Positions 8,085 through 18,700 of a stretch of 62,727 nt of DNA are shown piece after piece (position 1 is the first letter of the stretch; the number at the start of each line of letters is the position of its first letter). The stretch covers positions 1 to 62,727 of the forward strand of contig JAJDTB010000012.1 in NCBI GenBank assembly GCA_022827345.1. The letters are read 5' to 3'. The position numbers were made by a program, and so were the translations under genes. The DNA comes from Gemmatimonadota bacterium. GTDB lineage: Bacteria > Gemmatimonadota > Gemmatimonadetes > Longimicrobiales > Gaopeijiaceae. The notes below the pieces were generated by a model. It was not told the origin of the DNA. It made no database searches and worked only from the letters and a program-made list of their open reading frames with translations.

Positions 8085-9397
8085 TGGACGGCGCAACGGT
8101 TGCCCTCCTCGGCCTCGCCGCCCTCTTCCTTCTCCTCCTGATCCGGGTGCCGGTCGGGCTTTCCATGCTGATCGCCGGCGCGGCCGGCATTGCCGCTATT
8201 CGCCCCCAGGCAGTGCTGCCCGTCATCGCGGGGGAAACGTTCGCGGTGTCGTCGCGGTACGCGCTGACCATCATCCCGCTTTTCATGCTTATGGGGAATC
8301 TGGCCGTCGTCTCGGGAATGAGCCGGGAATTGTACCTCGCGGCCAACCTGTGGCTGGGCCGATTCAGGGGAGGGCTCGCCGCGGCCTCGATCGTCGCCAG
8401 CGCCGGGTTCTCGGCCCTGTCCGGATCATCGCTGGCCGCCGCGCTGACGATGGGACGCGTCGCGCTCCCCGAAATGCTGCGGTTCAATTACGACAAGTCG
8501 CTCGCGGCAGGCGCCGTCGCCGCGGGTGGAACCCTCGGCATCCTGATTCCGCCTTCGGCCGGGCTGGTGCTCTACGGCATCCTTACAGAGGAGAGCATCG
8601 GCCGCCTCTTCATGGCGGGACTGATTCCCGGGATTCTGCTCACGCTGCTTTTCGTCTCGACGGTTTTCCTGGTGGTGAAGCTCCAACCGCACAAGGTGCC
8701 GTCCGGCGGGCCACCGAACCCGAGCCCGGGGCGGCAGCGGGCGCCTGCGGGGGCCTACTGGATCCTGGGGCTGGTCGTTGTGACCCTGGGCGGGATCTAC
8801 GCCGGTGTCTTCTCCGCCATGGAAGCAGCGGGCGTGGGCGCGTTCCTGACCCTTCTGGTGGCGCTGGCGCGTCGCTCCCTCACTCGGGACGGATTCGGCG
8901 AGGCCGTCCACTCCACGCTGAGGGCGAGCGGAACGGTGTTCCTGATCCTGATCGGAGCCTATGTGTTCAAGGTCTTCCTCGGTTTCACCGAAATGCCGTT
9001 CGCCGCAGCCCGCTGGGTGGCCGAGCAGGGATGGTCGGGAACCCAGGTGGTCGCGCTGCTTCTCGTGATGTTCATCGTGCTGGGCACCTTCCTGGACGGG
9101 TTCGCGATGCTCGTCCTTACGATTCCGCTGGTTCAGCCGATCCTCGCCTCACTCGGCGTCGACATGGTGTGGTTCGGTGTCATGATCGTGGTCACCCTGG
9201 AGATGGGGCTGATCTCGCCACCCGTCGGCCTGAACACTTTTGTGGTGAAGAGTGTTGCCCCGGACGTTCCGATGGGTGCGATCTTCCGCGGAATCATCCC
9301 GTTCTGGCTTGCGATGCTGGCGTTGCTGGTGCTGATCGCTTTCGTGCCCCAGATTGCCACTTTCCTGCCCGAGGCAATGTACGGATTTCAACGATGA
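8084..9397 (+). CDS. dctM: TRAP transporter large permease (DctM)
   Basis: A 437-aa polytopic membrane protein, the transport-competent subunit of the TRAP system, using a sodium or proton gradient. It shows family landmarks: IRVPVGLSMLIAGAAG near the N-terminus, the hairpin GFSALSGSSLAAALTMGR, GGTLGILIPPS, and the second-half GTFLDGFAMLVLTIPL and GLISPPVGLN. Coupled to dctQ by a one-base overlap and to the next small gene by ATGA. Length and motifs are normal for the family. Confidence 0.92.
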   Translation: MDGATVALLGLAALFLLLLIRVPVGLSMLIAGAAGIAAIRPQAVLPVIAGETFAVSSRYALTIIPLFMLMGNLAVVSGMSRELYLAANLWLGRFRGGLAAASIVASAGFSALSGSSLAAALTMGRVALPEMLRFNYDKSLAAGAVAAGGTLGILIPPSAGLVLYGILTEESIGRLFMAGLIPGILLTLLFVSTVFLVVKLQPHKVPSGGPPNPSPGRQRAPAGAYWILGLVVVTLGGIYAGVFSAMEAAGVGAFLTLLVALARRSLTRDGFGEAVHSTLRASGTVFLILIGAYVFKVFLGFTEMPFAAARWVAEQGWSGTQVVALLLVMFIVLGTFLDGFAMLVLTIPLVQPILASLGVDMVWFGVMIVVTLEMGLISPPVGLNTFVVKSVAPDVPMGAIFRGIIPFWLAMLALLVLIAFVPQIATFLPEAMYGFQR

Positions 9398-9675
9398 CCA
9401 TGGATCGCAGACAGTTTGCCGCCGCCACGGGAGCCGGCGCGATGGCCCTCCTTTGGCAGCAGGCGTGCACGGAGGTAGCCGACACGGGTGAGGTCTCGGC
9501 CGCAACCGCCCAGACCCTGCTCGACCACCAGGGCCCGCGCGGCATCTATGAGGACGCCGAGGAACTCGAACGTCTCCGGGCCGCCCTGGCGAACATGATC
9601 AACGTGCAGCGTCAGTTGCGGGAGTTTCCGCTGGACCCCGACGAGCCGCCTCTCACCGTGTTCTGGAGGGGCTGA
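9394..9675 (+). CDS. Small Tat-signal protein of unknown function
   Basis: A 93-aa protein that I do not recognise. ATG at 9394 overlaps the dctM stop (ATGA); ATG at 9400 is an equal alternative and leaves MDRRQFAAATGAGAMALLWQ, a twin-arginine signal with a possible lipoprotein cysteine at Cys25. The mature part (about 65 residues) is acidic, rich in Glu/Asp and helical, with NMINVQRQLREFPLDPDE before a WRG end. It precedes the amidase by 3 bp. Position and secretion signal suggest a periplasmic partner or small subunit working with the amidase or TRAP system, but that is inference from context only. Confidence 0.7.
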   Translation: MTMDRRQFAAATGAGAMALLWQQACTEVADTGEVSAATAQTLLDHQGPRGIYEDAEELERLRAALANMINVQRQLREFPLDPDEPPLTVFWRG

Positions 9676-9678
9676 GGG

Positions 9679-11223
9679 ATGAACAAGTCCACCGACGCGA
9701 CCAGCCCGGCGCCCGAGGCGCGCGCAAGCATCGTTGCCGCGCGGCAGTCCACCGTCCCGGAGGACACCCTCTTCGGCACGGTGCGAGAGTTGGCCGACCT
9801 GCTGGCCAGCGGCGCCGTCACCTCCACCGATCTCACCCGGGCCTACCTGGATCGCGCCGACGCCCTCGACGTCCCCCCGTTCGACCTCCCCAGCGAGCCG
9901 CGCACCGACCACGAGGGCAAGCTCGCCACAATGGTCACGATCGCGCACGACCACGCGCTCGAGGCCGCCGAGCGCGCCGACCGGGAACTCGCGGCAGGGC
10001 GTCGCCGCAGCATCCTGCACGGCATCCCCTACGGCGTGAAGGACCTGCTCGACACGCGCGGCATCCGCACCACGTGGGGTTCGGGGATCTTCGCGGACCG
10101 CGTCCCGGACCGGAATGCGACCGTGATCGACCTGCTGGAATCCTCCGGTGCCGTGATGATGGCCAAGATGTCACTGGGCGAATTCGCCGGCGGCAACACG
10201 AGCTCCGCCCTCAACCCCTGGAAACTCGACCGCACCAGCTTCGGATCGTCGAGCGGCACGGTTTCGGCAGCCGTAGCGGGGCTGATCGGCTTCGGCATCG
10301 GCACGGAGACCGGCGGCTCGATCGTCTTCCCGGCTTCGGCGGTCGGCGCGTCGGGCCTGCGCCCCACTTTCGGGCGCGTGAGCCGCTTCGGCTGCATGGC
10401 GCTGTCGTGGAGCCTCGACAAGATCGGGCCCGTGGGGCGCTCGGCGGAGGACTGCGGGCACATCCTGCAGGAGATTGCGGGGCACGATCCGCGCGACACC
10501 TCCACCGTCGACCGCCCCTTCGTCTTCCGCGCCGACCCCGGGGCGATGCGCGGGCGGCGGCTGGGCGTGCACCGCGCCGAGTTCGAGCTGTCGGGTTCGG
10601 AGACGACCCGCCGCGCCTTCCAGGAGGCGCTCGACGTGTTCGCGCAGATGGGGGTCGAGGTCGAAGATGTGGAACTGCCGCTGCGGCCCACCGGCGCGCT
10701 GTTCACCACCATCGTCACCGTCGAGAGCGGCACCAACTTCAAGTCGCTCTTCGACGACGGCAGCGCCGCGAACATGTTCTCCTTCAACGAGGACCGGCGC
10801 GCGGGGTGGATGGCTGGCCGCATGTTGCCCGCCGCAGACTACCTGACCGCGCAGCGCATCCGCAACCAGCTGGTGCGCGAGGCCGACGAGATCCTGTCGC
10901 GCTACGACGCGGTGATTGCGCCGACCTGGCCCAACGGCGCCGCGATGCGCGAGGTGCGCGACGGCTGGCCGATCCCTGCGCGCAACGAGTGGGAGCCCCC
11001 TGGCGAGGTCAGCGCGCAGACGCCGCGGCTGAACTACATCGCCAACCTGGTCGGGCACCCGGGACTGGCGATCCCCTGCGGATTCGACGAGGACGGACTG
11101 CCGCTGTCACTGCAGATCGTCGGCTCGCCGATGGACGACCAGAGCGTGCTGGATCTGGGGATGGCCTATCAGCGGGAGACGGACTGGCACCGGCGGCGGC
11201 CGGCGTATCCGTGGAGGGAGTAG
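9679..11223 (+). CDS. Amidase (amidase signature family)
   Basis: A 514-aa amidase-signature hydrolase, cleaving a carboxamide to acid plus ammonia or amine. The Ser-cisSer-Lys triad is visible: Lys121 in GIPYGVKD, the cis-Ser in GSSSGT (190-194), and the nucleophile Ser214 in GTETGGSI. The usual arginine after the nucleophile (GGSIR) is replaced (GGSIVFP), which could affect substrate choice. No signal peptide is evident in the long polar N-terminus, so it appears cytosolic. Last gene of the permease/TRAP operon, 3 bp after the small Tat-signal gene, implying that the imported compound is an amide. A nested palindrome follows 25 bp after its stop. Confidence 0.9.
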   Translation: MNKSTDATSPAPEARASIVAARQSTVPEDTLFGTVRELADLLASGAVTSTDLTRAYLDRADALDVPPFDLPSEPRTDHEGKLATMVTIAHDHALEAAERADRELAAGRRRSILHGIPYGVKDLLDTRGIRTTWGSGIFADRVPDRNATVIDLLESSGAVMMAKMSLGEFAGGNTSSALNPWKLDRTSFGSSSGTVSAAVAGLIGFGIGTETGGSIVFPASAVGASGLRPTFGRVSRFGCMALSWSLDKIGPVGRSAEDCGHILQEIAGHDPRDTSTVDRPFVFRADPGAMRGRRLGVHRAEFELSGSETTRRAFQEALDVFAQMGVEVEDVELPLRPTGALFTTIVTVESGTNFKSLFDDGSAANMFSFNEDRRAGWMAGRMLPAADYLTAQRIRNQLVREADEILSRYDAVIAPTWPNGAAMREVRDGWPIPARNEWEPPGEVSAQTPRLNYIANLVGHPGLAIPCGFDEDGLPLSLQIVGSPMDDQSVLDLGMAYQRETDWHRRRPAYPWRE

Positions 11224-11247
11224 GGGGCTACCCAGAAAACGGTAGAA

Positions 11248-11286
11248 TGTCATGTCGGCATTACATTATGTAATGTAAACATGACA
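11248..11286. repeat. Nested palindrome with core ACATTATGTAATGT
   Basis: Outer arms TGTCATGT (11248-11255) and ACATGACA (11279-11286) pair perfectly; inside them TTACATTA (11261-11268), TG, TAATGTAA (11271-11278) pair perfectly. The left side has a five-base bulge (cggca); the right has none. It is strikingly AT-rich and lies between two convergent genes, so a bidirectional terminator is possible, but there is no T-run and the stem is AT-rich. A protein-binding site is equally plausible. The same 14-bp core with the same five-base asymmetry recurs at 42711-42749. Confidence 0.75.
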
Positions 11287-11313
11287 CACTGGTGGTCGGT
11301 GAGATGCTACGAC

Positions 11314-14300
11314 TCACGGCCGCCACTGTCCCGCTTCCGGAATCCCGCGACTGAACAGCACCTGGAGACTCGGCCCGGTTGGCCTGGCGGCATCGGCAGC
11401 TACACCGATCACGTCCGTCGCGTCCTCGCCGCGCAGGATCCCGCGCACCTGGCCGCTGTCGCGATCTCGCAGAATGACCATGGGATCGTCGGTCGCGCGA
11501 TCGGTCGTGACCCGTCCACCCGGCCCGGTCAGGGAGATGCTCTCGAGTGCGCCCGCCCACTCGGCCTGCACGGGCACCGTGATGACGAAGGACGACTGTC
11601 CGTCGGCATCGGCAATCTCCAGCATGCCGAGGCTCAACGCGAACAGCTCTTCGCCGCTGGCGGTCCGGCCGGCAAGCTCGTAGTCCCCCGGGGGATCCGG
11701 GTCCGATGGCGGCGCGTCCACCACGAAGGCCGGCTCCAGGTACGGATTTCCCTGTTCGTCCGCGCCGCCCCATAGCAGCAGCGAGCGGGTGGGAGCGCCG
11801 GCCCGAGCGCGAGGTGACGCGCCGGTGCTGCTGCCTTCGGTCAGAACGCGATGCCCCAGCGCCTTGGCGAAGCTGAAGTCGCTGACCCATCGCGGCGGAC
11901 CGCAGTAGGACATCAGATCCCGGGCATGCGGCGGGACCAGCGAACCGCCGTCGCGAAAGTCGTAACCCCAGTTGCCGATCGCCCCGTTTCGGTGGGGAAA
12001 CGCCCGGTCCGGGCCTGCAGCACCTCCGCACGGAGCATGGTACAGCGCGAAGTTGTGCCCCAGTTCGTGAGCGATCACGAAACCGTCGGCAGCCGAGAAG
12101 CCGACACCGAAGCCCAGGTAGGCGACCCCTGATTGGCCACCGACGATGCGTTCCGGCATGATGCCCATGTAGTATCCGTTTCCCTCTTCCAGACGCCGGA
12201 TCAAGCGGGTCTCGATGAGGAGCTCGACCACGTCGTTGGTGGAGGTAAGGACGGATCCGTGGGCTTTCACGTCGAGATCACCGACCGGGAGCATCGCCCG
12301 CGTGTCCGCGAGCATCTCGTGGCTCTGCGGGTGGGCTGCCATGGCCTCCGCGACTTCTACAATCGACGAATCGGCATCACGCATCCACTGAAACGGCACG
12401 AACGTGAGGTCCAGGACCGGCACACGCTCCACCTGCAGCACGGCTCTCCCCGTCTCCGGGACCCGCCCGGTCACCCCGAGTTCCGCATCCAGCGTGCTGT
12501 CGGGATCGATCTCGATCACCATTTCGAGTCCCGGCTGGATTACGGACCCCGGGATCCGGGCGTTGGCCGACTTCTCGAGCGCGCTCTCGGCGTCTCGCAC
12601 CTCGGTGGGGATCGGAATGGTCGAGCCCGGAATCTCGACCGCGTGCGCCTCCGCGCCATCCACGTAGAAGGTTGCACGCACTTTCGGGATGCCCGCGTCC
12701 GTGGGTTGCGAGGCCGTCGGGTAGACCCGCAGCAGCGCTTCCCTGCCGGCCACAAGGGGGACGGGGACGCCCGTGGACTGCACCGCCTGCGTGAGGTAGG
12801 CGGACGATCCGGCGCCGGTCGGGCACGGCCGCACCCGGGCAAGGTTCAGTCCGGATATCCATTCCTGGAAGCCGGCATCCTCGGGCACGCACAATTCCGT
12901 GCCGCCCACCAGGAGCTCGCCCAGGTTGTCGAGCGCCGTCAGGCCCGAGGGCAGCGCGCCGGCGAGTGCGGGGTTGCCGGTCAGGTGAAGCCTTCTGAGC
13001 GATGTCATGCCGCCCAACTCGGGCGGGAGAGGGCCCGCGAGCCGATTCTGCATTGCCGACAGGGACTGCAGCCGCGTCAGGAGGCCAAGCTCGGGGGGCA
13101 CGGCGCCGGTCAGCTGGTTCCGGTCCAGATACAGCGTCCACATGTTGGACAGGTTGCCCAGTTCGACGGGGATGGGTCCCGTCAGTTCGTTCCCTTCGAG
13201 ACGCAGAGTCCGCATGTTGGGCAGATTGCCGAGTGCGGACGGGATCGGGCCCGTCAACTCATTGTCGCTGAGCTCCAGGTACTCCAGACTGGACAGGTTG
13301 CCCAGCGCCGCCGGGATCGATCCTGTCAGGCGATTGCCTCCCAGGGTCAGCGCTTCCAGGTATACTGCCGTGCCCAGCTCCTGTGGGATGTGCCCTTCCA
13401 GCTCATTGTCGTGGAGAAGCAGCTCGTTGAGGCCGGGGAGGCTGCCCAGAGCCGGCGGGATCCGACCGGTCAACTCGTTGTCGTTGAGATGCAGCTGGGC
13501 CAGGGTGGATATGTTGCCCAGCTCGGTGGGAATCGGGCCGGACAGCTGATTGGCGCCGAGCACCAGCGAGTACAGGCTGGCCAGGGTGCCCAATGCGGGC
13601 GGGATCGGCCCCGTCAGTTCATTGTTGGAGAGGTTCAGCGCCGACAGGCTGGACAGATGTGCCAGCTCGCCCGGGATCGGCCCCGTCAACTGGTTGTAGT
13701 CGAGGTACAGGTAGGCGAGGTTGGACAGCCTTCCCAACTCGGGGGGGATCGGCCCGGTCAGGTCGTTGCCGCCGAGGACCAGCACCGACAGGCTGGCCAC
13801 GGTGCCCAGCGCGGGCGGGATCGTTCCAGTCAGCTCATTCCAGGCCAGGTTCAGCTGCGAGAGGTTGGGAAGCTTGGCCAGTTCCGGCGGAGTCGGCCCC
13901 GTCAGTCCGTTCTGGCTGAAGTCCAGCTCGGAAAGGTTGGTCAAGTGGCCGATTTCGGGAGGAATCGTCCCAACCAGGTTGTTCCGGGGGAAATGCAACG
14001 CGACGACGCGGCCATCGGCATCGGTCGTCACGCCCTTCCATTCGCCGAGGGGCTGGTCGGACAGCCAGTTTTCGCTGTTCTTCCAGTCGTCCCCGCCGGT
14101 GGCTCTGTAGAGGATCTCGAGAATCTCCCGGTCGGAGAGGGGCGCGCACTCCTCGCCCGCGCCCTCGCGGGATGGGATCGCGGCAAGCCATTCGCCGAAT
14201 GATCCGTCGGGCGGAATGCAGAGACCGGTGTCATCGAATCGAAGCTCCTGGAGTTGGAGCCCGGAAAGGGACAGCGGCAGGGGACCGGTGAGGCCCGCGT

Positions 14301-15753
14301 TGCCTCCAATGCGCAGGGAAGTCATGCCGGCAAGGTGTCCCAGCGAGGTGGGAGCGCGTCCCGCCAGATCGTTGGCGGAAAGGTCGAGCACCATGACGCG
14401 CCCGAGGGAATCGGTGTCGACGCCGTGCCAATCATCCAGGAGGCCGTCGCCGAGCCAGCCGCCGGAGCGTGCCCAACCCGCGCCCCCGGTAGCCTCGTAC
14501 ACCAGCTCCAGGGTCTCGCGGTCGGCCTCGTTGCACAGCGGCCCGACGTGGACGTCCAGCCCGGCCAACCACGTCGCGAAGCTCGCCGATCCGGGCGCGC
14601 AGAGCGTCTCGTTGCCGGCGAAGTGCAGGATCCGGAGCCGCTCCAGGTCCAGAAGGTCCGACGGGAAGGGCCCGCCGAGGGAATTCCGGTCGATGCCCAG
14701 CCTGGTCAGCTTGCGCAGCTTGCCCAGCCCCGGCGGGATCGGGCCGGTCAGATCGTTTCTGCGAAGCCTCAGCACCTCCAGGTTGGCCAGATCGCCGAGT
14801 TCGCCCGGAATCTGCCCCGTCAGGTCATTCACCCCGAGGATCAACGTCCTGAGATTCTGCAGCCTGCCCAGTTCGGGGGGAATCGGCCCGGCCAGGCTGT
14901 TCCTCTCGAGGCTGAGCGTCTCCAGGTGGGTCAGGTTCGCCAGCTGCGGCGGGATCGGTCCGGCGAGGTTGCTTGCCGAAAGCCTCAACTCGGTGACGTG
15001 ACCGCTCTCGTTCGTCGTCACCCCGTGCCACTGGCCGATCGGCAGGTCCGAAAGCCAGCCGTCGGTTTCGATCCAGTTCGGACCGTCCGCCCTTTCGAAA
15101 AGCGTTACCAGCTCGCGCCAGTCCTCGTGGGCCACAGTGAGGACCACTTCTCCCTGCACGCTCGCCGACGATGCGGTGATCACCACCGCTCCCTCGCTGA
15201 CGCCACTCACCAGCCCTGATCCATCGACCTCGGCGACGGCGGAATCGCTCGATGACCACGCCAGTTCCGCATTCGGCACGGTGTATCCGTTGGCGTCCCA
15301 GGCCTCCGCCGTCATGCGGATCGTGTCGCCCGCGGACACCTTGCCGGCGGCGGGCAACACCTCGATCCCCTGCGCCTCCTGGGCCACCGTCACCGTCGCG
15401 CTCCCCGACGCCGCGCCTGCGGTTGCGGCGATTGTGGCCGTTCCGTTTCCCACCGCCGTGACCAGGCCGGTCTCGTCCACCGTCGCCACTCCGGGGCTGG
15501 TGCTCACCCACGCGACCGTGGCGCCGGCCATGACGTTGCCGCCCTGGTCGCGCACCACGGCGCTGAGTTGCACGGTGTCGCGCAGCGCCGCGAACTCGGC
15601 CGTGGCCGGGCTTACGGTGATCGCAGAGGGAACGGGAATGACCGGCGGCGTCGGTTCCGTCGCGCCGTCGCCGCAGCCCACGGCCCAGGCGGTGACGGCG
15701 AGAAACACCGAAATGAGGACGAAGGCGCGCGGTCGTGTCATTGGGATTCCCAT
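11314..15753 (-). CDS. Giant lipoprotein: Ig-like (BIG2), plant-type LRRs and metzincin protease
   Basis: A 1479-aa predicted surface lipoprotein. A signal peptide ends in WAVGC (Cys27). Two BIG2-type Ig-like domains follow (about 40-125 and 130-207). Three LRR modules begin near residues 210, 405 and 540, each opened by a cap with the pattern W....WL..P.G.W.GV.TD and then 24-residue repeats of the type L..L.L..N.LTGPIP..LG. The region after ~985 carries the zinc motif HELGHNFALYH (His1229, Glu1230, His1233, His1239) and a Met-turn DLMSYC (Met1281), i.e. a metzincin endopeptidase. LRRs probably bind a protein or glycan target and the C-terminal domain cuts. Tandem paralogue of the next gene, 28 bp downstream of it. 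ATG at 15741 is an alternative start. Confidence 0.85.
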   Translation of the reverse strand: MGIPMTRPRAFVLISVFLAVTAWAVGCGDGATEPTPPVIPVPSAITVSPATAEFAALRDTVQLSAVVRDQGGNVMAGATVAWVSTSPGVATVDETGLVTAVGNGTATIAATAGAASGSATVTVAQEAQGIEVLPAAGKVSAGDTIRMTAEAWDANGYTVPNAELAWSSSDSAVAEVDGSGLVSGVSEGAVVITASSASVQGEVVLTVAHEDWRELVTLFERADGPNWIETDGWLSDLPIGQWHGVTTNESGHVTELRLSASNLAGPIPPQLANLTHLETLSLERNSLAGPIPPELGRLQNLRTLILGVNDLTGQIPGELGDLANLEVLRLRRNDLTGPIPPGLGKLRKLTRLGIDRNSLGGPFPSDLLDLERLRILHFAGNETLCAPGSASFATWLAGLDVHVGPLCNEADRETLELVYEATGGAGWARSGGWLGDGLLDDWHGVDTDSLGRVMVLDLSANDLAGRAPTSLGHLAGMTSLRIGGNAGLTGPLPLSLSGLQLQELRFDDTGLCIPPDGSFGEWLAAIPSREGAGEECAPLSDREILEILYRATGGDDWKNSENWLSDQPLGEWKGVTTDADGRVVALHFPRNNLVGTIPPEIGHLTNLSELDFSQNGLTGPTPPELAKLPNLSQLNLAWNELTGTIPPALGTVASLSVLVLGGNDLTGPIPPELGRLSNLAYLYLDYNQLTGPIPGELAHLSSLSALNLSNNELTGPIPPALGTLASLYSLVLGANQLSGPIPTELGNISTLAQLHLNDNELTGRIPPALGSLPGLNELLLHDNELEGHIPQELGTAVYLEALTLGGNRLTGSIPAALGNLSSLEYLELSDNELTGPIPSALGNLPNMRTLRLEGNELTGPIPVELGNLSNMWTLYLDRNQLTGAVPPELGLLTRLQSLSAMQNRLAGPLPPELGGMTSLRRLHLTGNPALAGALPSGLTALDNLGELLVGGTELCVPEDAGFQEWISGLNLARVRPCPTGAGSSAYLTQAVQSTGVPVPLVAGREALLRVYPTASQPTDAGIPKVRATFYVDGAEAHAVEIPGSTIPIPTEVRDAESALEKSANARIPGSVIQPGLEMVIEIDPDSTLDAELGVTGRVPETGRAVLQVERVPVLDLTFVPFQWMRDADSSIVEVAEAMAAHPQSHEMLADTRAMLPVGDLDVKAHGSVLTSTNDVVELLIETRLIRRLEEGNGYYMGIMPERIVGGQSGVAYLGFGVGFSAADGFVIAHELGHNFALYHAPCGGAAGPDRAFPHRNGAIGNWGYDFRDGGSLVPPHARDLMSYCGPPRWVSDFSFAKALGHRVLTEGSSTGASPRARAGAPTRSLLLWGGADEQGNPYLEPAFVVDAPPSDPDPPGDYELAGRTASGEELFALSLGMLEIADADGQSSFVITVPVQAEWAGALESISLTGPGGRVTTDRATDDPMVILRDRDSGQVRGILRGEDATDVIGVAADAARPTGPSLQVLFSRGIPEAGQWRP

Positions 15754-15781
15754 GTCATGCCTGGACTCGTCACCGAGTGCA

Positions 15782-18700
15782 TCAGGGCCGCCAATCCTCC
15801 TCGTCCGGGATCCCCCGGCTGAACAACACCTGCATGCGCGGCCCGGTGGGCCCGAGAGCCTCGGCCGCCACGCGCATCACGTCCATCGCGTCCTCGCCGC
15901 GCAGCACCCCTCTCACCTCACCGCTCGCCGAATCGCGCAGGATGGCCATGGGCTGGTCGGTCGTCCGGTTTGTCGTGGCCGATCCGCCGGGGCCGGACAG
16001 CGTTATGCTCTCGGGTGGGCCCACCCAATCGGCCGGCACGGGCAGCGCGAAGACGAACGACGACCCCGCCTCTGCGTCAGCCAGTTCCGGCATGTCGAAA
16101 CTCAGCGAAAACAGTTCGTCGCCGGTGGCGCTGCGGCCGACGAGCTGGTGGGCACCGCCAGATTGCGGAACGCTGGGCGCGGCGTCCGTCACGAAAGCCG
16201 GTTCCAGGAACGGAGTCCCGTCCTCGTCCGCGCCACCCCACAGAATCAGGCTGCGCGTGGGCTCGGCGCCGGCGGTCCGTGCGAGCGGGTCCAGGCGACC
16301 GTCGCCCTCAAGCCGAAAGTTCAGAGCCTTCGTAAAGCTGAAATCGCTGATCCAGTTCGGCGGACCACAGTAGGACATGACGTCCCGGGTCCGCGGCGAT
16401 ACCAGTCTGCCGCCGGCACGAAAGTCGAATCCCCAGGCGCCGATCGAACCGTCTGTCTGCGGGAACGCCGGGTCCGGACCGCCGGCACCCCCGCACGGCG
16501 CATGATTGAGACCCAGGTTGTGTCCGAGTTCGTGCGCGATCACAAAGGGATCGGCAACCGAAAAGCCAATGCGGAAGCCAAGGAACGCGACCCCCACCGG
16601 GGCCCCGACAACGTGCTCCGGGAGGATCCCCAGGTAGTAGTCCGTACCGCTCTCCAACGTCCGAATCAGATGCGTCTCGCGAAGCAGGTCGAGCGAGTTG
16701 GTCGTCGAGGTCAGGACGGCTTCATGGACTTCCGCGTCGATATCGGCTACCGGGAGCATGGCGCGCACGTCGCCGAGCATTTCGTGCGTGTGCGGGCTCT
16801 CGGCCATGCCGCTGGCGACATCGACTATCCACGAACCGGGATTCGGCGCCCATTGGAACGGAATCAGCGTCATGTCCAGGCTGGGCAGCGTTTTCACCTG
16901 CACCGGCGTCCTGCCCTCCTCGGGAATCCGCTTCATCACCTCCAGTTCGGGAGACAGCGTTCCGTCCGGGTCGATCTCCAACACCATCTCCAGCCCGGGC
17001 TGGATCACCGATCCGGGGATTATGACGTTGGCCGACCTGTCAAGCGCGCTCCGGGCGTGTTCGATTTCGGTCGGGATGGGAGTCGCCGAGCCCGGAATGT
17101 CGACCGCGTGACTCTCGACTCCATCGAGGTAGAAGGTGGCCCGGACCATCGGGATGCCCGCGCTGCCGGAACGCGACGCCACCACGAAAACCCGGAGCAG
17201 CGCCTCCCTGCCGGCGACGAGGGGCACCGGGTAGTCCAACGATTGCACCGCCTGCGTCAGGTACGCCGACGACCCCGCGTCCACTGCACAGCCTGGCACG
17301 CGCGCCACCTTCATTTCCGACAGCCATTCCTGGAAGGCGGTGTCCGCGGGGGCGCACAGATCGGTACCCGTCAGGATCAGTTCCTCAAGTTCGCCCAGAG
17401 CGGTCAGACCCGCAGGCAGGATCCCGGTCATTTCGGCATTGTCGGTCAGGTGGAACCGCTTCAGACGGGCGAGTCGTGCCAGGGCGGGCGGGAACGGGCC
17501 GGACAGCTGGTTCCCCGCCATCGACAGCAACTGCAACCCGGGCAGATCACCGAGTTCGGCGGGAATCCGACCGGCCAGCTCATTCCCGCTGAGGTTGAGG
17601 CGTTCCAGGCTGGACAGGGCCCCCAATCCCGATGGGATCCCTCCCGTCAGCCTGTTCCGCCTGAGATCCAGGTGTACCAACGAGGAAAGGTCGGCCAGTG
17701 TCGACGGAATGGACCCCGTCAGGTAATTGCGACCGAGGACCAGCTCGGTCAGGCCCGGCAGGCTGCCCAAATCGGGCGGGATCGATCCCGTCAGCCAGTT
17801 CTCTCCGAGCCCGATTCGCGTCAGGTTCGGCAGGCTGCCCAGCCATGAGGGAATCGACCCCGACAGCCGATTGCGATTCAGGATCAACTCGTACAGGCGC
17901 GACAGGTTCCCGAGCTCCGGCGGAATCGGGCCCTCCAGGCGATTCCCGTCCAGGTACAGGTAATACAGGTTGGCAAGGTTGCCCAACTGCGGCGGGATCG
18001 GTCCCTCCAGTTCGTTGATTCCGAGTCCCAGCACGAGCAGGTTGGTCAGGCTGCCCAGCTCCGGCGGAATCGGTCCCACCAGCTCGTTTACCCACAGAAG
18101 CAGCTGTGAAAGGTCGGTCAGATCGCCCAACCGCGGGGGGATCGGGCCCTCCAGTTCGTTCTCGCCGAGATTCAGCAGCGTGAGGTTGGAGAGGTCACCC
18201 AACTGGGCCGGGATCGGTCCTTCCAGGCGATTGCCGGACAGGTCCAGTTCGCGGAGCTGGTCCAGGTAGCCCAGTTGGGGTGGCAGGCGGCCGGCCAGGT
18301 CGTTGCGGGGAAGTCGCAGCGCGACCACGCGGCCGACGGTGTCGGTTTCCACTCCGGTCCACTCGCCGAGAGGCTGGCCGGAAAGCCAGTTCTCGTCGTC
18401 CTTCCATTCGGCGCCACCGACAGCTTCGTACAGGAGTTCGAGGGTCTCGCGGTCCGACAGGGATAGACACTCGGTTTCCGTGCCTTCGTGCGAGGGGATG
18501 GCCGCGAGCCACTCGGCGAACGATTCGGCGACGGGGACACAAAGGCCCGTGTCCCGGTATCTCAGCGCCTCGATTGACAGCGCGGACAGCGTCAGCGGCA
18601 GGGGACCGGTCAGTCCCTCGTTTCCGTCCAGCTGAAGCGCAGTCAGGCTCGTGAGCGGCGCCAACAGTTCGGGCAGGCGGCCCGCGAGTCCGTTGTCGGA

